The notes below the pieces were generated by a model that saw only the letters and a list, made by a program, of their open reading frames with translations, was not told the origin of the DNA and made no database searches. DNA of 14,722 bases from an uncultured Oscillospiraceae bacterium (GTDB taxonomy: Bacteria; Bacillota; Clostridia; Oscillospirales; Acutalibacteraceae), in the NCBI GenBank assembly GCA_905193585.1, contig CAJJPG010000032.1:1-14722 (forward strand), written 5' to 3'. Shown here piece after piece: positions 1-5,598 of this stretch. Positions within the stretch are counted from its first letter, which is position 1; the number at the start of each line of letters is the position of its first letter. The position numbers and the translations under genes are program-made.

Positions 1-85
1 GCTCCATTCGTCACTCTTTTTTTAATCTCTGTAACACATCTATTGTAAACCTACAAGGGCTGTTTTTTTGCATTATAACGGCGTA

Positions 86-113
86 TTGACATTTTGATTT
101 TTTATGCTATAAT
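86..113 (+). promoter_or_regulatory. Consensus promoter of the antisense RNA
   Basis: A perfect TTGACA (86-91) and a perfect TATAAT (108-113) lie 16 bp apart. The predicted start is at about 120. No coding region follows on this strand before the terminator at 159-206, so the promoter appears dedicated to a short untranslated RNA. Confidence 0.8.
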
Positions 114-115
114 AT

Positions 116-147
116 AAACAGAAAGGCAACCGATAGACGGTTAGCCC
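116..147 (-). terminator. Intrinsic terminator of the toxin mRNA
   Basis: On the minus strand a hairpin forms between positions 146-140 and 131-125. The arms GGC/GCC and ACCG/CGGU are separated by a small internal loop, with apical loop UCUAU. It is followed by the U-rich run UUUCUGUUU (124-116). The same inverted repeat, read on the plus strand, forms a 5' hairpin in the antisense RNA. Confidence 0.6.
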
Positions 148-206
148 TCGTTAGCTTTAGAAATAAATCGTCAGCTTGGTTAGGGATGGCGGTTTATTTC
201 TTTTTT
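120..206 (+). ncRNA. Candidate antisense RNA antitoxin, about 87 nt
   Basis: The RNA is bounded by a consensus promoter and a strong intrinsic terminator, with no ORF inside. Over its whole length it is complementary to the 3' part of the convergent toxin mRNA, including the last codons and stop. Its 5' hairpin (125-146) carries GGCAAC and is followed by CCCTC (145-149). Both short words recur in the same orientation on the plus strand at 270-275 and 279-283, opposite the toxin ribosome binding site. The RNA could therefore also pair with the leader, as described for RNAII of the plasmid par/fst system. Boundaries are predicted. Confidence 0.68.
159..206 (+). terminator. Intrinsic terminator of the antisense RNA
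   Basis: A 14-bp stem with no unpaired bases, allowing G-U pairs, joins 159-172 and 188-201 around a 15-nt loop. The T-run at 201-206 follows. The toxin stop codon and last codons lie on the opposite strand within the right arm. Confidence 0.75.
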
Positions 207-268
207 ATAGTTGCTATGTAACCTGTTGCAAATATCAAAATTAAAATGATAAATACATAATGCTCCAT
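194..268 (-). CDS. 24-residue hydrophobic peptide, candidate type I toxin
   Basis: This small ORF encodes 24 residues: a short polar start (MEHY), one membrane-spanning stretch of Ile/Leu/Val/Phe (about residues 5-19), and a basic KKK tail. That is the usual build of type I toxins of the Fst/TxpA/BsrG kind, which insert in the cell membrane; I cannot assign a specific family. A strong ribosome binding site (AGAGGGGG, 277-284) lies 8 nt before the ATG. A minus-strand promoter lies at 351-379 and an intrinsic terminator at 116-147, giving a predicted message of about 230 nt with a 76-nt leader. A plus-strand RNA starting near 120 is antisense to the 3' part, including the stop codon. Function is inferred from architecture only. 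A chance ORF is unlikely given matched promoter, Shine-Dalgarno, terminator and antisense gene. Confidence 0.72.
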   Translation of the reverse strand: MEHYVFIILILIFATGYIATIKKK

Positions 269-275
269 TGGCAAC

Positions 276-318
276 GCCCCCTCTTGAGGGCAAGACTTAA
301 CCGCCTACCGTTGTAGGC
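276..318 (-). promoter_or_regulatory. Structured toxin leader with sequestered ribosome binding site
   Basis: In the toxin mRNA leader, GCCUAC and GUAGGC (318-303) form a perfect 6-bp stem with loop AACG. Just downstream, GCCCUC and GGGGGC (291-276) form a 6-bp stem with loop AAGA. The second stem buries the G-run of the Shine-Dalgarno sequence. Occlusion of the ribosome binding site is a common feature of type I toxin mRNAs. The pairing is directly visible; its regulatory effect is inferred. Confidence 0.55.
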
Positions 319-350
319 TGCCTTAAAGGGTGCTTTTAAGAACTGAGAAT

Positions 351-379
351 ATTTTACAATAAGTTTAATACTTTGTCAA
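351..379 (-). promoter_or_regulatory. Promoter of the candidate toxin mRNA
   Basis: Read on the minus strand, a perfect -35 box TTGACA (379-374) and a -10 box TAAAAT (356-351) are separated by 17 bp. The predicted start is near 344. It lies 25 bp beyond the stop codon of the co-oriented HTH gene, with no terminator seen between them, so read-through from that gene could add to toxin transcription. Confidence 0.75.
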
Positions 380-404
380 TAACCGCCGTAACTGTTCATT
401 GGGA

Positions 405-629
405 CTATCTTTTAGGAAATTTTAAATTTTCGGGTAAGCCGAGTATATAATCGGAGGAGACTTTATAAAAATTGCATAATGTGATTAAATGCTCAATCGG
501 AAATGGTCTTGTTCCGCGCTCGTATTGACCGTAGTAGCTTCTTGTAGTATTTAAAATATCAGCAATTTGTTGTTGGGTAAGATCATTATCTTCGCGTAAT
601 TCCTTTAATAGTTCGTTATATTTTTTCAT
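405..629 (-). CDS. Small HTH (XRE/Cro-cI family) transcriptional repressor
   Basis: The product is a 74-residue DNA-binding protein consisting of one HTH_3 domain. The scaffold helix is LTQQQIADIL (residues 18-27) and the recognition helix SYYGQYERG (31-39). The C-terminal part reads FYKVSSDYILG, as in many phage-type and antitoxin-type repressors. The frame extends upstream to an ATG at 677. I prefer the ATG at 629 because the fold normally begins a few residues before LKELRE and because the upstream codons lie over the promoter and operator (-10 TATAAT at 666-661). The ribosome binding site is weak (GAGTG). It is divergent from the small gene at 736. Near-palindromes in the shared spacer suggest it represses itself and its neighbour. 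Confidence 0.85.
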   Translation of the reverse strand: MKKYNELLKELREDNDLTQQQIADILNTTRSYYGQYERGTRPFPIEHLITLCNFYKVSSDYILGLPENLKFPKR

Positions 630-660
630 ATTTTTCACACTCATTTTGTAAATATATACA

Positions 661-686
661 ATTATATCATGGTTCACAAATTGACC
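661..686 (-). promoter_or_regulatory. HTH gene promoter with internal operator
   Basis: On the minus strand a perfect -10 TATAAT occupies 666-661; the -35 region is poor. A 16-bp interrupted palindrome at 671-686 (GGTTCACAAATTGACC on the plus strand) sits between the -35 and -10 positions, where a bound repressor would block RNA polymerase. It matches the second operator at 695-710 in 12 of 16 positions. Confidence 0.5.
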
Positions 687-687
687 C

Positions 688-716
688 TTAAAATGGTTTA
701 CATATGAACCTATAAT
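688..716 (+). promoter_or_regulatory. Promoter of the 71-residue ORF with internal operator
   Basis: The elements are -35 TTAAAA (688-693), a 17-bp spacer and a perfect -10 TATAAT (711-716). The spacer contains the near-palindrome GGTTTACATATGAACC (695-710). Its centre is 24 bp from the centre of the sister site at 671-686. This suggests paired binding of the divergent HTH protein. Confidence 0.5.
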
Positions 717-735
717 AATTATGGAGATGATAAAA

Positions 736-951
736 ATGTTTGAAGAAAATTTTGACGAAATGCGATGGGCGCTTGAAGAACTTGAAAATTTTTATCTGCT
801 TTTAAAGGCTTACAGCGATAAAAAATCCGAATTATCAAAGGAATTCAGCACTGAAAATTTTAAATCCTGCGAAAAGCTGTTTAATGATATGGCGGAGCAG
901 TACAGCAGGCAATACCTTGAAAACACTCGATTGATATTGAAAAGGCTTTAA
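736..951 (+). CDS. Small helical protein of unknown function, 71 aa
   Basis: I do not recognise this protein. It is highly charged, with no signal peptide or membrane segment. Heptad-like spacing of Leu/Phe/Tyr suggests two or three amphipathic helices or a coiled coil. I chose the ATG at 736 because GGAG (723-726) lies 9 nt upstream. An in-frame ATG at 721 has no ribosome binding site and would lie at or before the predicted transcript start. It is divergent from the HTH gene and appears to share twin operators with it, so it is probably the gene that repressor controls. It could be the partner of a small regulatory module, such as a toxin or anti-repressor, but nothing in the sequence establishes a function. 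Confidence 0.55.
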   Translation: MFEENFDEMRWALEELENFYLLLKAYSDKKSELSKEFSTENFKSCEKLFNDMAEQYSRQYLENTRLILKRL

Positions 952-997
952 AGAAGTAATCATTTGCAAATTCCGCAATCAATAAATCCGAATTTGT

Positions 998-1019
998 GGG
1001 AGTGAACAGGCTCCCTTTT
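998..1019 (+). terminator. Terminator downstream of the 71-residue ORF
   Basis: GGGAG (998-1002) and CTCCC (1011-1015) form a 5-bp stem with an 8-nt loop, followed by TTTT. It is short but well placed 46 bp after the stop codon. Confidence 0.45.
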
Positions 1020-1090
1020 GTAGTTTCACGAAATTTTCCCTTTACACAAGGGAGCCAACGGTCGGTACAAACCATAGGCTCCCTTATTTT
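1009..1090. repeat. Three-arm GGCTCCCTT/AAGGGAGCC inverted-repeat cluster
   Basis: GGCTCCCTT occurs at 1009-1017 and 1077-1085, with its exact reverse complement AAGGGAGCC at 1048-1056 between them. The central arm can pair with either flank, giving two mutually exclusive 9-bp hairpins. The second is followed by TTATTTT and could terminate transcription. The spacer around it (952-1130) holds no gene I can support. Similar GGCTCCCT-type palindromes are, to my recollection, common as interspersed repeats in gut Clostridia; that is not verified here. Confidence 0.5.
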
Positions 1091-1131
1091 GCCGCCGGGC
1101 GAGGCTGTCCGTCATTACCGAATAATACTAC

Positions 1132-1160
1132 TTGTAATTTTGTGCAAAAAGTGGTAAAAT
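1132..1160 (+). promoter_or_regulatory. Promoter of glf
   Basis: The elements are -35 TTGTAA (1132-1137), a 17-bp spacer and an extended -10 TGGTAAAAT (1152-1160). Transcription should start near 1167, leaving a short leader with the ribosome binding site AAAGGAA (1184-1190). Confidence 0.6.
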
Positions 1161-1198
1161 ACCATTGATACAATAAAATTCCGAAAGGAAAAACGATA

Positions 1199-2293
1199 AT
1201 GAAAAAATATGACTTTATAATTGCGGGCAGCGGTTTGTTCGGGGCGGTTTTCGCTCACGAGGCGGTAAAAAGGGGTAAAAAGGTCCTTGTGCTTGAACGC
1301 CGCGGGCATATAGGCGGAAATATATACACCGAAAAGGTTGAGGGTATTGACGTGCATAAATACGGCGCGCATATCTTCCACACCTCAAACAAGCGCGTCT
1401 GGGATTATGTGACAAACCTGGTTGAGTTCAATAACTTTGTAAACTCTCCGGTTGCGAATTACAAGGGCGAAATGTACAACATGCCTTTTAATATGAATAC
1501 CTTTTCTAAAATGTTCGGTATATCCACCCCGAAAGAGGCGGCTGATGTGCTTGCTAAGCAGAGAGCGGAGATAAAGGGCGAGCCGAAGAACCTTGAGGAA
1601 CAGGCTATAAGCCTTGTGGGGCGCGATGTTTACACAAAGCTTATAAAGGGCTACACCGAAAAGCAGTGGGGCAGAGATTGCGGCGAGCTGCCCGCGTTTA
1701 TAATAAAGCGTTTGCCGGTAAGGTTCACCTATGATAACAACTATTTTAACGACCGCTACCAGGGTATACCGTGCGGCGGATATACAGAACTTATAGAAAA
1801 GCTTCTAAACGGCGCGGAAGTACGGCTCAACACCGATTTCCTTGCCGACCGCGAGAATTACCTGCAAATGGCGGATAAGTGCATTTACACAGGACCTATA
1901 GATGAATACTTTGCCTACAGCCTCGGCAAGCTTGAATACCGCAGTCTTAAATTTGAGACAGAGCTGCTGGATGAAGAAAACCACCAGGGCGTGGCGGTTG
2001 TAAACTACACCGAGCGCGAGGTGCCCTATACCCGGGTTATAGAGCATAAGCATTTTAATTTCGGCACGCAGCCGAAAACGGTTGTAACGCGCGAATACCC
2101 TGCCGATTGGGAAGAGGGCATGGAGCCGTATTACCCGGTTAACAACGAGAAAAACAATGAGCTTTACAAAAAATACGCCGCTCTTGCCGAAAAGGAAAAC
2201 GTGCTTTTCGGCGGCAGACTTGCGCAATATAAGTACTTTGACATGGACGATACCGTGGAGGAAGCGCTAAGCCTTGCGGACAGGCTGCTGTAA
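1199..2293 (+). CDS. glf: UDP-galactopyranose mutase
   Basis: This FAD-dependent cytoplasmic enzyme interconverts UDP-galactopyranose and UDP-galactofuranose, supplying the furanose donor for surface polysaccharide. At 364 residues it has the normal length for bacterial Glf. The N-terminal dinucleotide fold has GSGLFG (10-15) and the ERRGHIGGN segment (33-41). These are followed by HKYGAHIFHT (53-62), the active-site stretch YTEKQWG (152-158), arginine-rich KRLPVRFTYD (170-179), and the C-terminal FAD/substrate motif GGRLAQYKYFDMD (338-350). The start has AAAGGAA about 9 nt upstream. It is the first gene of the glycan cluster with its own promoter, separated from the next gene by a second promoter. 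The family assignment is secure. The presence of galactofuranose in the product is inferred. Confidence 0.97.
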   Translation: MKKYDFIIAGSGLFGAVFAHEAVKRGKKVLVLERRGHIGGNIYTEKVEGIDVHKYGAHIFHTSNKRVWDYVTNLVEFNNFVNSPVANYKGEMYNMPFNMNTFSKMFGISTPKEAADVLAKQRAEIKGEPKNLEEQAISLVGRDVYTKLIKGYTEKQWGRDCGELPAFIIKRLPVRFTYDNNYFNDRYQGIPCGGYTELIEKLLNGAEVRLNTDFLADRENYLQMADKCIYTGPIDEYFAYSLGKLEYRSLKFETELLDEENHQGVAVVNYTEREVPYTRVIEHKHFNFGTQPKTVVTREYPADWEEGMEPYYPVNNEKNNELYKKYAALAEKENVLFGGRLAQYKYFDMDDTVEEALSLADRLL

Positions 2294-2296
2294 TAC

Positions 2297-2325
2297 TTGA
2301 AAAAAATAATAATAAGTGGTATAAT
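2297..2325 (+). promoter_or_regulatory. Internal promoter before the first glycosyltransferase
   Basis: The elements are -35 TTGAAA (2297-2302), a 17-bp spacer and an extended -10 TGGTATAAT (2317-2325), with a predicted start near 2332. The 12-bp context AAGTGGTAWAAT is shared with the glf promoter. This lets the glycosyltransferase operon be expressed independently of glf. Confidence 0.72.
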
Positions 2326-2357
2326 CTAACTAAATACTTTTTTCGGAGGAAATAAAA

Positions 2358-3416
2358 TTGGCGGATATTAAAGTCAGTGTAATAATGCCGGTATATGGCG
2401 TTGAAGATTATGTGGGCAAAGCGATTGAAAGTATTCAGGCGCAGACCCTCACCGATTGGGAATTTTTCTGTGTGGACGACGGAACAAAGGATCGCAGCGG
2501 CGAAATCTGCGATGAATATGCCGCAAAGGACCCGCGCATAAAGGTAATACACAAGGAAAACGGCGGGGCGCCGAGCGCGCGCAATGTCGCTATTGATAAG
2601 GCTGTCGGTAAATATATGTATTTTATGGACTCCGACGACTGGACAGAGCCCGATATGCTTGAAAAAATGGTTGCCGCAGCAGAGAAAAACAATTCTCAGC
2701 TTGTGGTTGCGGGCTACTATATCGACACTTATTACAGCGATACCGAAAAATTCACTCAGGAGCAGGTCTGCCCCGACGCGGTTTATAACACCAAAGAGGA
2801 ATTCCGCAATAACGCGTATGCGCTTTTTGATAAAAACCTGCTTTACACCCCGTGGAACAAGCTTTATTTATCAAGCTATATTCTTGAAAACAAGCTCTAT
2901 TTCCCGCAAACGTTCTGGGATGACTTTCCCTTTAATCTGAGCGTTGTGCGCGATGTTGAGCGGGTTTCCGTTCTGTCGGACAAGTTCTACCACTTTATAC
3001 GCAAGCGCGCCGAAAGCGAAACGGCAAAATACCGCAGGGATATGTACGATAAGCGCGAGGAAGAAAACGGCTGGATGGAGGAGCTTTTCGCCCATTGGGG
3101 TGTGGATTCTCCCGAATCCCGCGAGTTTCTGGCGCGCAGATATATTGAGCGCGTAATCGGGTGCGTTGAAAATGTTACAAACCGCAACTGCCCGCTTTCC
3201 CCTAAGGAGAAAAAGGCGGAAATAAAGCGCATAATTTCAACCGACCGCGTAAAAAAGGCGGTAAAAACCGCAAAACCCAATTCAAAATATATGAAGATAA
3301 TGCTGCTGCCGGTAAAGTGGAACAATGTTTGTCTTACCTATCTGGAGGGCAGGGTTATTTCCAAGGTGAAATCGGGCAATACAAAAGCCTTTGCTAAGCT
3401 GAAGGCGGGGAGATAA
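2358..3416 (+). CDS. GT2 family glycosyltransferase (first of tandem pair)
   Basis: This cytosolic GT-A fold enzyme transfers a sugar from a nucleotide donor to the growing lipid-linked repeat unit. The GT2 signature is clear: VSVIMPVY (6-13), VDDG (39-42), SARN (73-76) and the metal-binding DSDDW (91-95). A WNKLY segment and a downstream WDD triplet lie where this subgroup normally has the ED catalytic base. At 352 residues its length is typical, and it has no membrane segment apart from a weakly hydrophobic stretch near the C-terminus. The start is TTG at 2358, supported by GGAGGA (2345-2350) 7 nt upstream. The next gene begins directly after its stop. Donor and acceptor cannot be read from sequence; a galactofuranosyl or hexosyl transferase is possible given glf upstream. 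Confidence 0.9.
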   Translation: MADIKVSVIMPVYGVEDYVGKAIESIQAQTLTDWEFFCVDDGTKDRSGEICDEYAAKDPRIKVIHKENGGAPSARNVAIDKAVGKYMYFMDSDDWTEPDMLEKMVAAAEKNNSQLVVAGYYIDTYYSDTEKFTQEQVCPDAVYNTKEEFRNNAYALFDKNLLYTPWNKLYLSSYILENKLYFPQTFWDDFPFNLSVVRDVERVSVLSDKFYHFIRKRAESETAKYRRDMYDKREEENGWMEELFAHWGVDSPESREFLARRYIERVIGCVENVTNRNCPLSPKEKKAEIKRIISTDRVKKAVKTAKPNSKYMKIMLLPVKWNNVCLTYLEGRVISKVKSGNTKAFAKLKAGR

Positions 3417-4478
3417 ATGAGCAGCGTTAAAATAAGCGTTATAGTGCCGGTTTATAATGTGAGCCGTTACCTTGAAAATTGCGTAAACAGCATTACAAGC
3501 CAGGATTTTTCCGATTTTGAGGTTATATTGGTTGACGACTGCTCGCCCGATAACAGCGGGGAGATATGTGACCGATTGGCGGAAAACGATAATAGAATTA
3601 AGGTTATACACAAGGAAAAAAACGGCGGCATAAGCGAAGCAAGAAAAACTGGACTTCAGTGCGCAAGCGGTAAATGGATACTTTTTGTCGATTCCGATGA
3701 TTGGATTGAGCAGTTTATGTTTTCATATCTTATGTCGGTTGTGGACGACAGTACAGATGCAGTGATTTTCGGGGTGAATTTCAGGCATGAAAATTCTGCG
3801 GGAGCGGAAAAATATATCAACAGAGTTTCCCCTAAAAATGCAAAATATCAAAATCCGAAAGAAATAGGAAATTTGATTGCGGAGCTTGACCGACTTGCCA
3901 TTCTTCCGTATATGTGGAATAAGCTTTACAGTGCAAGTTTATTAAAAAAGAGCAATGCGGATTTTACACGTCTGCAAATAATGGAAGATTTTTATTATAA
4001 TATACAGGTTCTTCCGAATGCCGAAAAAATTGTAACGGTAAATAGGGAATTTTATAACTATCGGAAAACCTTCGGCGAAACACTGTCATCAGCTTATAAT
4101 TCGAGTTTTTTTGAATTGTCAAAGAAGCGTTTTTTATCCGAAAAGGAAGCTTTAGAAAAAACAACTGCATTGACCGATTATAATATGCAAATTATTTATG
4201 CATCTTTTATTAAGCATATTATAACCTGCATAATAAGAGATTCAGGCAAAAAATCCGGGCTTTCAAGAAAGCAATGCCGCGGGAATATCATTCTTTATCT
4301 TAATGACGATTTAACAAAAGAAATATTAACCGAATATAATCCGACATCGTTAAAAATGAGGATAATCAAAAAAGTATTTGCCGGAAAACATATTGTTTTG
4401 TCCGGTTATCTTTGCAGGACAATTTCTTTTGTGCAAAATAAATTCGGAACGGTATATAACCGTATTTTGAAAAAATAA
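3417..4478 (+). CDS. GT2 family glycosyltransferase (second of tandem pair)
   Basis: This is a second GT-A enzyme for repeat-unit assembly. It shares VSVI(M/V)PVY, VDD (39-41), SGEICD, IKVIHKE and DSDDW (92-96) with the preceding protein, so the two look like diverged tandem paralogues. It differs in having SEARKTGL where most family members have an RN pair, and a canonical MED catalytic-base triplet after the WNKLY segment. Length is 353 residues. The ATG follows the previous stop with no gap, and GGGGAG (3407-3412) lies 4 nt upstream, implying translational coupling. From about 3700 onward it is visibly more AT-rich than the preceding genes. The sugar specificity is unknown. Confidence 0.9.
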   Translation: MSSVKISVIVPVYNVSRYLENCVNSITSQDFSDFEVILVDDCSPDNSGEICDRLAENDNRIKVIHKEKNGGISEARKTGLQCASGKWILFVDSDDWIEQFMFSYLMSVVDDSTDAVIFGVNFRHENSAGAEKYINRVSPKNAKYQNPKEIGNLIAELDRLAILPYMWNKLYSASLLKKSNADFTRLQIMEDFYYNIQVLPNAEKIVTVNREFYNYRKTFGETLSSAYNSSFFELSKKRFLSEKEALEKTTALTDYNMQIIYASFIKHIITCIIRDSGKKSGLSRKQCRGNIILYLNDDLTKEILTEYNPTSLKMRIIKKVFAGKHIVLSGYLCRTISFVQNKFGTVYNRILKK

Positions 4479-4490
4479 GGACGCGGTTTA

Positions 4491-5585
4491 TTGAAAAAGA
4501 TTGCTTTTATAGTTTGGGATTATACCGTAACCGGCGGTATAGAGCGTGTGCTGACAAACCTTGCAAACGAGCTTTGCGATTATTACGACGTGCACATAAT
4601 TTCTCTTACAAAATCAGGGGATAGGGTGCCCTATAAAATTGATGAACGAGTAAACCGCGTTTATTTTGCAACCGATGAGCCGCTGCGCGGCAGAGAGGTT
4701 ATAAAAAAAGGCGGAAAGGGCGTTCGCCGCTATATTAAGGATAATGGAATTGATACCGTTTTACTTATGGGCTTTCAGTCTTCAATGCCGGCGATTGCAA
4801 TGCTGAAATTCAGGTCAAGGACACGCCTGATTTTTTGTGAGCACGAGGCGCTTATGAGCAGATGGCACGAGAAAAAAATTACGCTTGTGCGCTTTATTTC
4901 CGCTTTGCTCTCAAAAAAGACAGTCACATTAACCAAAGCCACGGCAGAGGCTTACAGAAAAAAATTTCATTTATCCGAAAAAAAGGTTACCAATATTTAC
5001 AACGGAATAAATAAAACGATAGAACAGAACGCGGCGGCTTACAATCCTGATGAAAAGACAATACTTTCACTGGGACGTATAAGCCCTGAAAAAAGATATG
5101 ATATTTTAACGGAGATAGCGGCAAGAGTACTGCCGACAAGACCCGACTGGAAATGGATTATTTACGGAGACGGTGAGGGTAAAGCCGAATACGACGGCGC
5201 GGTACGGCAGCGCGGGCTTGAAAACAGGGTTTTCTTTATGGGAAATACCGATACTCCCGAAATGGTGTACCGACAGGGCGGAATATACGCGCTGACCTCC
5301 GAACGTGAGGGCTTTTCGCTTGTTATTCTTGAGGCAAAAGTAAATCATCTGCCATGTATCAGCTTTGATATTGTAGCCGGTCCCGGGGAAATGATAAGAA
5401 ACGGGACAGACGGTTTTTTAATACAAAATATGGATGTCGCTGAATATGCCGAAAAGCTGGGAAAACTGATGGACGACAGGGAGCTGCGCGTTAAAATGAG
5501 CAAGGCTTCGGGTGAAAATCTTTCCGAATTTTCGGGTGATGTAATTATAAAGAAGTGGCGCGCGTTAATAGACGGACTGATGTAG
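4491..5585 (+). CDS. GT4 family (GT-B fold) glycosyltransferase
   Basis: This retaining glycosyltransferase adds a sugar to the lipid-linked oligosaccharide at the inner face of the membrane. The N-terminal domain begins MKKIAFIVWD with the TGGIERV acceptor-side motif (14-20). The C-terminal nucleotide-sugar domain carries GRISPEKR (195-202), IYGDGEG (224-230) and the EX7E motif E273...E281 in REGFSLVILE. It is followed by an AGPGEMI segment (296-302) seen in several GT4 hexosyl and N-acetylhexosaminyl transferases. Its 364 residues are normal. The start is TTG at 4491 with TAAGGA (4476-4481) 9 nt upstream. It sits 12 bp after the tandem GT2 gene and 13 bp before the polymerase gene. Family assignment is firm; substrate is not. 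Confidence 0.93.
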   Translation: MKKIAFIVWDYTVTGGIERVLTNLANELCDYYDVHIISLTKSGDRVPYKIDERVNRVYFATDEPLRGREVIKKGGKGVRRYIKDNGIDTVLLMGFQSSMPAIAMLKFRSRTRLIFCEHEALMSRWHEKKITLVRFISALLSKKTVTLTKATAEAYRKKFHLSEKKVTNIYNGINKTIEQNAAAYNPDEKTILSLGRISPEKRYDILTEIAARVLPTRPDWKWIIYGDGEGKAEYDGAVRQRGLENRVFFMGNTDTPEMVYRQGGIYALTSEREGFSLVILEAKVNHLPCISFDIVAGPGEMIRNGTDGFLIQNMDVAEYAEKLGKLMDDRELRVKMSKASGENLSEFSGDVIIKKWRALIDGLM

Positions 5586-5598
5586 GGGCGGTGAAAAA

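Noticed and set aside
1..60. Possible minus-strand gene start (ATG at 7-5 after AAAGAGTG) and a GGTTTACA half-site at 51-44.
   Set aside because: Only two codons lie in the window and the ribosome binding site and promoter are weak; it repeats the ATGGAGC of the toxin start but that may be chance.
1009..1085. CRISPR array or insertion sequence.
   Set aside because: The repeats are only 9 bp, in alternating orientation and few in number, and there is no transposase or target-site duplication that I can see.
881..1381. Minus-strand frames at 881-1075 and 1115-1381.
   Set aside because: They cross the inverted-repeat cluster and the glf start, have no ribosome binding site, and encode no recognisable domain.
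1805..2552. Minus-strand frames of 137-140 residues opposite glf and the first GT2.
   Set aside because: They are antisense to well-supported genes with normal coding bias and show no protein-like motifs.
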